DNA of 42,069 nucleotides, from assembly GCA_900548225.1 (NCBI GenBank), contig URJM01000010.1, positions 1 through 42,069 on the forward strand, written 5' to 3'. Both the position numbers and the translations under genes were made by a program. This document shows, in pieces, positions 1-7,353 of the stretch. Position 1 is the stretch's first letter, and each line of letters starts with the position of its first letter. The stretch is from an uncultured bacterium. Lineage in GTDB: Bacteria; Verrucomicrobiota; Lentisphaeria; Oligosphaerales; Oligosphaeraceae. The notes under the pieces were generated by a model. It had not been told where the DNA came from and did not search any database. It saw only the letters and a program-made list of their open reading frames with translations.

Positions 1-679
1 CCGCCTCCAAATCCCGTGGCAGGTATTCCGCGAAGAACGGCGCGTCTCCGCCGGTGAACCAGACGCGGCACCCCCGCATCTCCGGCAGCGCCCTTGTCTT
101 GCGGACGATTGCCTCCGCGGCTCCCAATATGCCTATGTCGACGCCGTTGCGGATGGCGTCCTCCGATGTGAGTCCGAGGGGATTGAGTTCGTGGGTTGCG
201 GCCACGGAGAATTCAGGTAGCTGCGCGGTGTCCTTCGCAAGGGAGCGAAGGGCGGTGCCACGTCCCGGAAGGATGACCCCCCCCAGGAATCTCCCGTCCG
301 GGGAGACGCAGACGGAGTTGAGGGCGGTGCCGCAGTCGACTACCAGCACGGCACGGCCGGGGGAAAGCCTGTGCGCCGCCGCGATATTTGCAAGACGGTC
401 CGCCCCAAGCCTCGGCATGTCGTAGGCGGAACAGTCAATCCACGGGAAGTCCTCCGCGGAAATAAAGTGGAATCTGCCGGGGAAGCGCGCCTCAAGGGCG
501 CGTCTGGCCGACGGCACTACTGAGGCGGCGACTGCATGCCATCCGCCGTCGGGGGCGGAGGGAGACCAGGCCTCGCCAAAGCTCACGGTGGAATGGAACT
601 CCATGGCAAAGCCGTCGGAGCCGGGGACGCCGACGCCGACCGCGGTCCGCGTGTTGCCAATGTTCAGCAGATAGCGCAT
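1..679 (-). CDS. coaX: Type III pantothenate kinase, C-terminus cut by window edge
   Basis: This enzyme phosphorylates pantothenate, the first step of coenzyme A synthesis, in the cytoplasm. About 226 N-terminal residues are present and the frame stays open to position 1. The ASKHA-type motifs appear in order: LLNIGNT at residues 4-10 (phosphate motif), GADRLAN near residue 100, DCGTALNS near 120, GGVILPG near 137, and FTGGD near the edge. The ATG at 677-679 places the first motif exactly where the family has it. No Shine-Dalgarno sequence precedes it. It follows the YhcH-family gene after 45 bp on the same strand. One oddity is that the first motif reads NIGNT where the family has DxGNT, so the usual Asp6 is Asn. 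The other landmarks look intact. The family assignment is firm; whether the protein is fully active is open. Confidence 0.93.
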   Translation of the reverse strand, partial: MRYLLNIGNTRTAVGVGVPGSDGFAMEFHSTVSFGEAWSPSAPDGGWHAVAASVVPSARRALEARFPGRFHFISAEDFPWIDCSAYDMPRLGADRLANIAAAHRLSPGRAVLVVDCGTALNSVCVSPDGRFLGGVILPGRGTALRSLAKDTAQLPEFSVAATHELNPLGLTSEDAIRNGVDIGILGAAEAIVRKTRALPEMRGCRVWFTGGDAPFFAEYLPRDLEA

Positions 680-724
680 GCAGTTGAGAGGGCAGGGGAA
701 AGGCGCACGCCGCAACCGGGGAGG

Positions 725-1174
725 CTATGCCAGGACCTTGATGATGATCTTGTGCATCGACGACCCGTCGCCAATGCAGGGCGCATGGACATCCTGCGGA
801 AAGAAGATGACGAAATCGCCAGGGACGACGGTGACGACGCTGGAGTGGGCGCCAGGGCCGAGCGCCGCGTCGTTCTCCTCCTTGTAGCAGAGCCCCGAAG
901 GAGCCTTCTCAAGGGGAAGCCACCCCATGCGTTCCGGCTTCGAAAGAGGAATCTGGACGTCTATGTATCTCCTGTGGAATTCCAGCGGGGCATCCTCGTC
1001 GGCGCGCGTCCCCGGCGTCTGGACGTTTGCGAAGATTTCGCCGTCTGGGAGGATGTCCACCCGTCCGTCGGCCAATGCGTTCAAGTCGGTCTTCTCCAGG
1101 AAATCCGCCACCTTTCCGAAGCGCGGGTGCAACGGGAGGTACCTTCTGAAATTCTTCAGTGTATCGTGAATCAT
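725..1174 (-). CDS. YhcH/YjgK/YiaL family (DUF386) cupin-like protein
   Basis: At 149 aa this is the normal length of the YhcH/YjgK/YiaL family. These are small beta-barrel proteins related to the EbgC subunit of evolved beta-galactosidase and often linked to sugar or sialic-acid use. The family pattern is clear: an EFHRRYIDVQIPL stretch near residues 65-77 and a C-terminal block (VVPGDFVIFFPQDVHAPC, then KIIIKVLA) that supplies the usual metal-binding Glu and His residues. The start codon lies only 9 nt after the T-run of a strong terminator-like hairpin and has no Shine-Dalgarno sequence, so expression may depend on read-through. A three-codon frame (ATG at 1181-1183) ends in a TGA overlapping this start. 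It probably shares a transcript with coaX. The biochemical role is unknown. Confidence 0.88.
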   Translation of the reverse strand: MIHDTLKNFRRYLPLHPRFGKVADFLEKTDLNALADGRVDILPDGEIFANVQTPGTRADEDAPLEFHRRYIDVQIPLSKPERMGWLPLEKAPSGLCYKEENDAALGPGAHSSVVTVVPGDFVIFFPQDVHAPCIGDGSSMHKIIIKVLA

Positions 1175-1183
1175 GCTGTCATG

Positions 1184-1218
1184 AAAAAGGCGGTCGGCGA
1201 ATCACTCCGCCGGCCGCC
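1184..1218 (-). terminator. Intrinsic terminator after the 274-aa membrane protein gene
   Basis: Arms 1189-1199 and 1208-1218 pair over 11 positions, with one G-T wobble on the plus strand that becomes an A-C mismatch on the minus strand. The loop is 8 nt. On the minus strand the hairpin is followed directly by five T residues (1184-1188). It lies 29 nt past the stop of the gene at 1248-2072 and 9 nt before the ATG of the gene at 725-1174, so it could also act as an attenuator for the latter. Confidence 0.8.
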
Positions 1219-1247
1219 ATGTTTCTAGGTATGCCTAGCAGGTCCGG

Positions 1248-2072
1248 TTATTTCTTTCCGATGGCCTTGCTGATGGCCGCCTCGTAGCCGTTGGCGGGAA
1301 CCAGGACGAAGCGCGCCTCGAAGGCCTTCTTGTCTCCGGAGGGGATTGCCGCGTCATAGTCGGCGTCGTTGCGGGTCATGACGGCCGCCACGACTTCCGC
1401 GCAGCTCTTGCCCTTGTCGGCGAAGGCGAACTTGACTTCGTCAATCGGGGAGGTGACAACGAAGCCGACCTTGTAGCCCTTGAGCATCGCCAGGGCGCCG
1501 GGCAGTCTCATTTCGCTCGGGAACCTGTGGATGTTGATGACGGCGATGTTGCCGCCCTTGTCCTTCTTGATTTCATCGACGATGCCCTTGTAGTCCCTGG
1601 CGCTGAAGTTCATGAGCTCCGCGACGCCGGCGGGCATCGGGGCGGGCTGCCCGGGAGCAGCTGCCTTGGGGGCGGAAACCTTGATCTTCTTGTAGACGGG
1701 CACGACCTCGATGCCGCGGAGACCGGCCTTGACGCCGTTGAGCAGCGGATAGTCGCGGATCTTCTCGTTGCCGTTCTCGTCAAGGAAGTAGTTGGCGTCG
1801 CAGATGACGTAGACCTTGCTGGGGTTTGCGGCATTCTTGACCTCTTCTGCCAGGAACTGGCCCTGGAGGCGGATGTAGCGCATCTCCGCGTCCATCTGCT
1901 TGCCCTTGCTGCCCATGAAGCCGCTGAGGTTCATGACTGCGCCGCCAACTGCGATGATCGCACCCACAATCGCCAGGGGCTGGCCCCAGCCAATGCCGAG
2001 CTTCTGCTTCTTCATGCCAACCATTGCGGCGATAAAGCCAACAACCATCACAGCGATCCACTTCATATCCAT
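1248..2072 (-). CDS. Membrane-anchored protein of unknown function
   Basis: I do not recognise this 274-aa protein. Residues about 4-20 and 32-52 are hydrophobic and look like two membrane helices separated by a short basic loop (KKQK). The remaining roughly 220 residues are soluble and mixed alpha/beta in character. There is a Pro/Ala-rich segment near residues 135-150 (KAAAPGQPAPMPAG) that probably joins two lobes. With a two-helix hairpin the soluble part would be cytoplasmic, but topology cannot be settled here. The start is supported by GAGGA about 8 nt upstream of the ATG at 2070-2072. It is separated from the Q/M-rich gene upstream by 173 bp and ends at a strong terminator, so it may be its own transcription unit. 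No catalytic motif is visible. Confidence 0.8.
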   Translation of the reverse strand: MDMKWIAVMVVGFIAAMVGMKKQKLGIGWGQPLAIVGAIIAVGGAVMNLSGFMGSKGKQMDAEMRYIRLQGQFLAEEVKNAANPSKVYVICDANYFLDENGNEKIRDYPLLNGVKAGLRGIEVVPVYKKIKVSAPKAAAPGQPAPMPAGVAELMNFSARDYKGIVDEIKKDKGGNIAVINIHRFPSEMRLPGALAMLKGYKVGFVVTSPIDEVKFAFADKGKSCAEVVAAVMTRNDADYDAAIPSGDKKAFEARFVLVPANGYEAAISKAIGKK

Positions 2073-2245
2073 AGTGTTTTCCTCTTTTTGTTATGGATGA
2101 GTAAAAAGACGCCGACAAAACGAGCCGGCGCATGAGGGAACCTAAAAAAACCGCATATAAGGTAAACCCCTATGCCAAAATTATCAAATCACCCTGACAA
2201 CTTTTTAGGGTTGGCAGGGTTGGCTTGAGGGTGAAAAGTGGGGGC

Positions 2246-2911
2246 CTACTGGTCTCCTCCTCCCTGCCTGCCCCTGACCCGGCGCGGGATGGCGCGCTCC
2301 TGGCGCTCCGCCTCCTCCTGCATCTTCCTCTGCTCATACTGGAGACGGCGCTGCTGTTCCTCCTGCTGGCGCCTCTGCTCCTCGGCCATTCGCTGCTGCT
2401 CCTGCTGGCGACGCATCATCTCCTGCTGCTGCATCTGCATCTGCTGTTGCTGCTGCTGGTACATGAACTGCTGCTGCTGCATCTGCATCTGCTGTTGCTG
2501 CTGCTGTAGCTGCATCTGCATCTGCTGGTTCTGCTGCATCTGCTGTTGCTGCTGCTTCATGGCCTGCTCAATTCTCCTGTTGTGGTCGCGGATCATCTTC
2601 TTCAGGGCGGCACGCAGCTCCTCGCGCTGCCTCTTGCCGATTGAGCCGTAGTATGTGATGTCAATCCTCTCGCCCTTGTAGTCGACTCCGTTGAACTTCG
2701 ACCGCGCGTCCCCGAGGTTGTTGTTATGGTCCTGGATCATGCCGCAGAGCTGGTCGTCCAGCATCTTTGCCATGCGTGCGTCGATCATTCCTCCGGGGAG
2801 CTGCAGGATCTGGTATCTTCCCGCTCCTCCGAGGCTGGTCACCTTGGCCTGGAGTGCGGCGGCGCTTCCAAGCAATGCGAGTACGAGTATCGTCGATAGC
2901 ATCCTATTCAT
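2246..2911 (-). CDS. Secreted Gln/Met-rich protein translationally coupled to ftsW
   Basis: This 221-aa protein begins with a clear Sec signal peptide (MNRMLSTILVLALLGSAAALQA, cleavage near residue 22). A folded-looking segment of about 90 residues follows. From about residue 115 to the end it is almost entirely Gln, Met, Arg and Glu, with blocks such as QQQQQMQMQQQQ and then an EEQRRQQEEQ-type tail likely to form a coiled coil or long helix. At DNA level a unit of roughly 33 bp (2426-2459 and 2474-2506) recurs at about 48-bp spacing. The ATG (2909-2911) overlaps the last 8 bp of the ftsW frame, which suggests translational coupling. No enzyme motif is seen. The export signal and neighbour suggest an envelope or division-associated role, but this is inference. 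Confidence 0.82.
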   Translation of the reverse strand: MNRMLSTILVLALLGSAAALQAKVTSLGGAGRYQILQLPGGMIDARMAKMLDDQLCGMIQDHNNNLGDARSKFNGVDYKGERIDITYYGSIGKRQREELRAALKKMIRDHNRRIEQAMKQQQQQMQQNQQMQMQLQQQQQQMQMQQQQFMYQQQQQQMQMQQQEMMRRQQEQQRMAEEQRRQQEEQQRRLQYEQRKMQEEAERQERAIPRRVRGRQGGGDQ

Positions 2912-4202
2912 TTTTGTCTCCTCCGTTGGAGAGGTTTTTCGGTGGGTTGTAGTTTGTCCCGTGTGCGATTGGTATGACGTGCGACTGGCTGCACTCCTCC
3001 TGCCAGATGTCGTGCAGGTTGCGCTGGAGGACGTTCATCACGAGTCCGACGAGGAACATCAGCGAAATCAGGCTGGAGCCGCCGTAGGAGAGAAATGGCG
3101 CCGTGATGCCCGTCGGTGGGATCCATCCGCTTACTACGCTGACGTTCACCAGCGCCTGGACGAGAATGAGGATTGCCACGCCGTAGCAGAGCAGCAGGTC
3201 CTCCCGCCGTCGGCACTGGCCGGCGATTGCCACGATGCATCCGCACATGAGGAAGTATGCCAGAAGGAGGACCATCATTCCCACGAAGCCGAATTCCTCG
3301 CCAATCACTGCGACTATGAAATCGGTGTGTGGTTCCGGAAGGTAGGTCTTCATGTATCCCTTGGAGTATCCCGTGCCGGTGACGCTTCCGACACCCAGGC
3401 AGATTTGCGACCGGAAGAGCTGGTATGACTCGCCCTCCCTGGCCTCGGCAGGATACCTCCAGGCGGTTATGCGCTTCATGCGCATCGGGCTCGACAGGAT
3501 GAAGGCCGACCCCAGGATTGCGCCGACCAGAATGAAAATCAAGACGTAGCGGAACCGCACGCCGGCCAGGAAGATGATTGCAAGAATCATGACGCCTATC
3601 ACGACGCTTGTGGAAAGGTCCTTGCCAAGGACGACAAGACCCAGGACCGCCCCCGCCGCTCCCACAGGGACGGCGATTCCGGCGCCGAAGCCCTTTATGC
3701 GCTCACGGGGAAGATGCCCGTAGTACGCGGCCAGGAACAAGACCAGGGCCACCTTTGCAAACTCCGAAGGCTGGACCTGTATGGGGCCGAACCGAAGCCA
3801 GCGGACCGCACCCTTGATGGCGGCGGCGCAGGGAAAGAACCTGATGGTCCCAGACCCCGCGAATTTCACCGAAACAGCCGCGATTGTCAGATAGAGCAGG
3901 GGGATGAATACCGCAACCATCCCCCAGTGGCTGTGCCGGTAGAACCAGTCAAGCGGCATGAACGCCCCCGCCAGGCACAGGGCGGTCCCCGCCCCCGCCC
4001 ATACCAGCTGCATCTTGAAGAAGTGCGTGCCGGAGTCGGAGATTGTCGCCGATGATATCATGGCAATCCCGACGCAGATGAGGAAGGCCATCGAGACAAT
4101 CACGCCGATGCCCGCATACTGCATGGACAGCGACGAGCCGGCTCCCGGATGCCGCAGGCTCCATAGTTCCTGTTGTTTGCAGCTTGCCATCCCCTGCGCC
4201 AT
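2904..4202 (-). CDS. ftsW: FtsW/RodA/SpoVE (SEDS) peptidoglycan polymerase, FtsW-like
   Basis: SEDS proteins are multi-pass glycosyltransferases that polymerise lipid II; FtsW acts at the division septum with a class B PBP. The 432-aa protein has about ten hydrophobic helices. It carries the family landmarks: YQLFRSQICLGVG followed by TGYSKGYMKTYLPEPHTDF and AVIGEEFGF (about residues 265-310), and the C-terminal PPTGITAPFLSYGGSSL block. The TDF-IxAxIGEE pattern is typical of FtsW, RodA and SpoVE. FtsW is preferred over RodA because of the long cytoplasmic N-terminus (about 30 residues) and general resemblance, but RodA cannot be excluded without a tree. GGGGAGG lies just upstream of the ATG. 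The gene starts 11 nt after the HD-domain gene and overlaps the Q/M-rich gene by 8 bp, so the three are probably co-transcribed. There are no other dcw-cluster genes nearby. Confidence 0.85.
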   Translation of the reverse strand: MAQGMASCKQQELWSLRHPGAGSSLSMQYAGIGVIVSMAFLICVGIAMISSATISDSGTHFFKMQLVWAGAGTALCLAGAFMPLDWFYRHSHWGMVAVFIPLLYLTIAAVSVKFAGSGTIRFFPCAAAIKGAVRWLRFGPIQVQPSEFAKVALVLFLAAYYGHLPRERIKGFGAGIAVPVGAAGAVLGLVVLGKDLSTSVVIGVMILAIIFLAGVRFRYVLIFILVGAILGSAFILSSPMRMKRITAWRYPAEAREGESYQLFRSQICLGVGSVTGTGYSKGYMKTYLPEPHTDFIVAVIGEEFGFVGMMVLLLAYFLMCGCIVAIAGQCRRREDLLLCYGVAILILVQALVNVSVVSGWIPPTGITAPFLSYGGSSLISLMFLVGLVMNVLQRNLHDIWQEECSQSHVIPIAHGTNYNPPKNLSNGGDKNE

Positions 4203-4213
4203 ACGCCTCCCCG

Positions 4214-5434
4214 TCAGTGCGGAAGCTTCTTGAGGAAGGACTCGAATACATTGCCGATGTGGACAGGCCCCACCTGGCGGTCCTTGTATTCGTTCCAGAG
4301 TCTCTCGACCCCTTCCTGGAGATGCTTCGTCGTAATTCCGTTGCGAATCGACTCCACCGCCTCGATGAAGGCTGCCAGCTTGTCGGCGCAGCAGATCATC
4401 TCGCCGTCCACGGGATTGAATTCCATGGAGTTGTACTTTTCGTCAAGCTCCTTGAACGTGAGCCCCCCCGTCACCCTGCCGTCGAGGCAAATCCTGTTGT
4501 CGAATTCGTTGTCGGTGAAATAGGAGAGCTGGTGATACCATTGCGGGGGGACCAGCGGCTGCACCTTCTCCTCCATCTGGAGGTTCTCGAAGCGCTTGAT
4601 TGTGTCCGCAAGTCCCTCGACCGCATTCTTGACTGGCGAGGTGATGTCCCGCGTCAGCGCCTCCGGGAGGTCGTGGAAGAGCGCCCCCTGGAATCCGTTC
4701 ACGATGCGTGCGTCGCATGCATCCGTGTCGCACAGCGCGAGGTAGGTCATTATCGCCACCATGAGCATGTGCCCGAGGACGCTTGTGGCGGGGATGCGGG
4801 GCGACTGGCTCCAGCGCTTCTGGAAGCGGAGCTGCCCGCACAGGTCGATGAAGCCGTAGGTCTTCCTCTTGAGTGCAATCTTCTGGACTCCGATCAGGTC
4901 TAGGTGGTCTTCGAGCTGGTCTTCGATTTCGCCCTTGATCTGCTCGATTCCCCGGATGAACGGGCACAGCGCATAGAGGATGTTGAACTCCCACTGGGTG
5001 GCAAGGTAGTGGGCCGCCTTCAGGATGCGCTTCTCCCTGCGGGAAAACCCCTTCTCAAGAAAGTAGTGCTCCATGCGCTCGTGGAAGCCGCCGCGGACGC
5101 ACCGCGTAAAGGGCGAAAGCTCCTTCAGCACCCAGAGGTTGAGCTGGGGGCCGTTCTCGTCCATCATGCGGTGGAAGACAGGGGGCTTGATGTCCGTCAG
5201 GAGAATCCGCTGGAGCAATTCGAAGATCGAACCCTCGATGAGGGACTTCCAGGAGATGTCCTCCTTCCCGCTGTCCTCCTCGCACTTGGCAAGCACCCAG
5301 GCAATGGTCATCTTGTGGGCCTGCTTGTCAAGCTCGGTGAACTCCATTGGATTGATCTGGTCGTTCCAACGACGAATGCTGGCCGCACCAAAAATCAACT
5401 CGATTAACGCCTGGTCTAGTGATTGAATGCGCAT
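4214..5434 (-). CDS. HD-domain phosphohydrolase (YfbR/COG1896-like)
   Basis: This is a 406-aa predicted cytoplasmic metal-dependent phosphohydrolase. HD-superfamily signatures lie in the second half: His222 in SVLGHMLMVA, His254-Asp255 with Glu258 in ALFHDLPEAL, Asp263 in TRDITSPVK, and a later Asp in CADKLAAFIEA. The HDxPE-(x)4-D-xxxPVK layout is that of YfbR-type 5'-nucleotidases. The N-terminus (RRWN..., then His40 in QAHKMTIAW) also resembles the RW...EH element of that family, so there may be a degenerate repeat. It is about twice the length of YfbR (roughly 200 aa), so the substrate should not be assumed. The ATG at 5432-5434 has no Shine-Dalgarno sequence, and a TATA-like box ends only 6-7 nt upstream, suggesting a very short leader. 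It is the first gene of the minus-strand run leading to ftsW. Confidence 0.82.
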   Translation of the reverse strand: MRIQSLDQALIELIFGAASIRRWNDQINPMEFTELDKQAHKMTIAWVLAKCEEDSGKEDISWKSLIEGSIFELLQRILLTDIKPPVFHRMMDENGPQLNLWVLKELSPFTRCVRGGFHERMEHYFLEKGFSRREKRILKAAHYLATQWEFNILYALCPFIRGIEQIKGEIEDQLEDHLDLIGVQKIALKRKTYGFIDLCGQLRFQKRWSQSPRIPATSVLGHMLMVAIMTYLALCDTDACDARIVNGFQGALFHDLPEALTRDITSPVKNAVEGLADTIKRFENLQMEEKVQPLVPPQWYHQLSYFTDNEFDNRICLDGRVTGGLTFKELDEKYNSMEFNPVDGEMICCADKLAAFIEAVESIRNGITTKHLQEGVERLWNEYKDRQVGPVHIGNVFESFLKKLPH

Positions 5435-5441
5435 AATGAAA

Positions 5442-5449
5442 TAATATAA
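5442..5449 (-). promoter_or_regulatory. TTATATTA -10-like box before the HD-domain gene
   Basis: On the minus strand CGCTTATATTATT ends 6-7 nt before the ATG at 5434. No good -35 hexamer lies 16-18 nt upstream. If used, the transcript would be leaderless or nearly so. The same TTATAnTA octamer occurs before fadL, rpsD, the glycerol-1-phosphate dehydrogenase gene and recD. Confidence 0.4.
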
Positions 5450-5568
5450 GCGTGGAGCGGAAAGAGTCCCCCCATGCCTCGGAAACCAGAAGACGCAGAA
5501 AGGGGAAAACGACGCATTTCCAAGCCGCCACTTCCGCCCTGATTCTGGAAATGCCTCTGTTTCTATTA

Positions 5569-5597
5569 TATAACTACCTGATATTCAGATAGTTATA
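5569..5597. promoter_or_regulatory. 29-bp dyad in the divergent promoter region
   Basis: This inverted repeat has an outer arm ATAACTA (5570-5576) pairing with TAGTTAT (5590-5596), extended by one T-A pair. After one mismatch the inner arm CTGA (5578-5581) pairs with TCAG (5585-5588) around a 3-nt centre. It lies in an AT-rich stretch between the divergent HD-domain gene and the HPr-domain gene. There is no T-run, so an operator is more likely than a terminator. The binding protein is unknown. Confidence 0.5.
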
Positions 5598-5675
5598 AAT
5601 AACAATGCGGAATTGCATTACATTTTGGAAGTCTTATGACAAATCGTGTCATATTAGGATACGTTTTCACATTGG

Positions 5676-7322
5676 GTGTTTGCAAATGACAGAAATGCCA
5701 TTAAGGTAACTTTTCCGAAGCAAGGGATTGAGTGTTTTGACTGTGTGTTTTTGGCGATGGAGATAGTTGACAGCGAATCTTTTGACAGACTGTTGCGGGA
5801 TCGTTCCGCGCTGCTGCTCTCCCATTGCGTTCACTTTGTGGAGTTGGGTGCGGAGGAGTTCCAGCTCACCCGTCCGTTGCTGAATTTTCTTCAGGCCGAG
5901 TCGAGTCAGCTTGAGGAGTTGCTGGACGCATATGGCGCCAAGAGCAACGAGATGTGGCATGCCTTCCGTTCGCATGTCGCGATGATCAAGAACTTCAGTG
6001 CGGCGGGATATGACCTGCTGCATCTCCGCCACACAATCCACTCCTACGACTTCCAGGGCCACTATCCGAAGATGGAGGAGGACACCGACTCCGCCATCAC
6101 CTATATCTCCGTCTTCCTCTTCTGTTCATTGAAGCAGGTGATGAAGGACGCCATGTGCCTGGGCTGGCCCCCTCCGGAGGAGCTCATCGGATACGACTAT
6201 TCGGAGCTGCTGCCCAGCGGAATGCTGCCAAAGGACCGCATCATGGGAAGCCGCGAGGACGCGGAACACCTGGTCATACATCTGGCGACAAGCTTCCTCA
6301 ACAACACGGAGGACGCCAAGTTCCTCGACAACGCCGCCAAGTGCCGTGCGCCGCAGTGGCGCGGACTCAATTTCGACCTTCTCTCCGAAGCGTCGATCCG
6401 TTCGATGGAGGAGAAGTTCCACACCCTCCAGTCGCTATACGACACCTACATATCCTACAGCAACATCGAGGGCAACGACGTATCCCTGAGGCGTCTTCGC
6501 GGCCACATCAGCGTCGTCCTCCATCTTCTGCGTGTCGCGACGGTCTTCATCCACTTCTACGAGCGCCACATCAAGATCCAGGGCGACTCCCTCTTCTGCC
6601 ACAGCAACTGCGTCCTCAAGAGCAACTGGTATCTTGAGTTGCTGACCCACTACCTCTGCCGCTACAGCTACGAGTTCCTGGTGGGGGCCCGTGGGCTCTG
6701 CCAGTCGATGCTGAGGCAATATGCGGTCGTCGGCACCAAGGAGATTCCGATACCGCCGTATTTCGGGTTCCACGTCCGTCCCGCCACCTTGATCTCCTCG
6801 ATTGTCCGCCATTACGGGAGCCCCGTCACCCTGACCCTTGACAAGGAGTATGATGCAAGCATTCCGATGAACCTCTTCCTGGCGAACGAGTGGGTGAACC
6901 AGCTGAAACGCCAGCATGTCGGAGACGAACTTGCGAAGATGGGGGACGAGGTCGCGAAGCTCCAGAAGGGGATTGATTCGGAGAAGATTACCACGGCCGA
7001 CGCGGTGATGGAGCTGCTTCGGAGGATGGCGAACATGAACCTCATCAGGGTGCTTGTCTACCCGCTGGATGTCGAACCCCTCATCAAGAGCAGCACCGCC
7101 ACCGGCCTCCTGGAGCTTATGCAGAGCGTAGTGGCGACGCTCCACGCGCAGCGGAAAATCAACATCCTCTTCAGCATCAAGGTCAGCTTCCATGGCGACA
7201 TACGGGTCCTGGAGGACATACAGATATTGGCGGAGAATGGATATGGCGAGAACGAGACGGGCGCCAACATCCCGCTTCCGCGGGAACTCAGCTATCTCTC
7301 CCACTACCACCCGATGAATTGA
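5676..7322 (+). CDS. Large protein with an HPr-like phosphocarrier domain
   Basis: This 548-aa predicted soluble protein has a C-terminal part resembling the PTS phosphocarrier HPr. Residues 354-370 read TKEIPIPPYFGFHVRPA, matching HPr strand 1 followed by the G-(L/F)-H-x-R-P-A active site, with His366 in the phospho-acceptor place. Residues 371-403 align with helix 1, strands 2-3 and helix 2; Ser395 in ASIPMN falls where HPr has regulatory Ser46. A charged helical insert of about 50 residues (410-460) then precedes a possible strand 4 and helix 3. The first 350 residues are mostly helical and not recognised. The start is uncertain: the GTG at 5676 gives the longest frame, while ATG at 5757 (residue 28, MEIVDSES) is a good alternative; neither has a clear Shine-Dalgarno sequence. 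No EI, EII or HPr kinase gene is nearby. The domain match is by motif only. Confidence 0.75.
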   Translation: MFANDRNAIKVTFPKQGIECFDCVFLAMEIVDSESFDRLLRDRSALLLSHCVHFVELGAEEFQLTRPLLNFLQAESSQLEELLDAYGAKSNEMWHAFRSHVAMIKNFSAAGYDLLHLRHTIHSYDFQGHYPKMEEDTDSAITYISVFLFCSLKQVMKDAMCLGWPPPEELIGYDYSELLPSGMLPKDRIMGSREDAEHLVIHLATSFLNNTEDAKFLDNAAKCRAPQWRGLNFDLLSEASIRSMEEKFHTLQSLYDTYISYSNIEGNDVSLRRLRGHISVVLHLLRVATVFIHFYERHIKIQGDSLFCHSNCVLKSNWYLELLTHYLCRYSYEFLVGARGLCQSMLRQYAVVGTKEIPIPPYFGFHVRPATLISSIVRHYGSPVTLTLDKEYDASIPMNLFLANEWVNQLKRQHVGDELAKMGDEVAKLQKGIDSEKITTADAVMELLRRMANMNLIRVLVYPLDVEPLIKSSTATGLLELMQSVVATLHAQRKINILFSIKVSFHGDIRVLEDIQILAENGYGENETGANIPLPRELSYLSHYHPMN

Positions 7323-7336
7323 CGCATGCCGCGGGC

Positions 7337-7350
7337 TCAGGCGCGCCTGA
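7337..7350. repeat. 14-bp perfect palindrome between convergent genes
   Basis: TCAGGCGCGCCTGA is fully self-complementary. It sits in the 31-bp gap between the stop of the plus-strand HPr-domain gene (7322) and the stop of the minus-strand secreted protein gene (7354). There is no T-run on either side and almost no loop, so a normal intrinsic terminator is not shown. It may simply separate the convergent transcripts. Confidence 0.35.
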
Positions 7351-7353
7351 CGG

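Noticed and set aside
2426..2506. CTG/CAT microsatellite as a stand-alone repeat element
   Set aside because: It lies wholly within the Gln/Met codons of the secreted protein gene and keeps frame.
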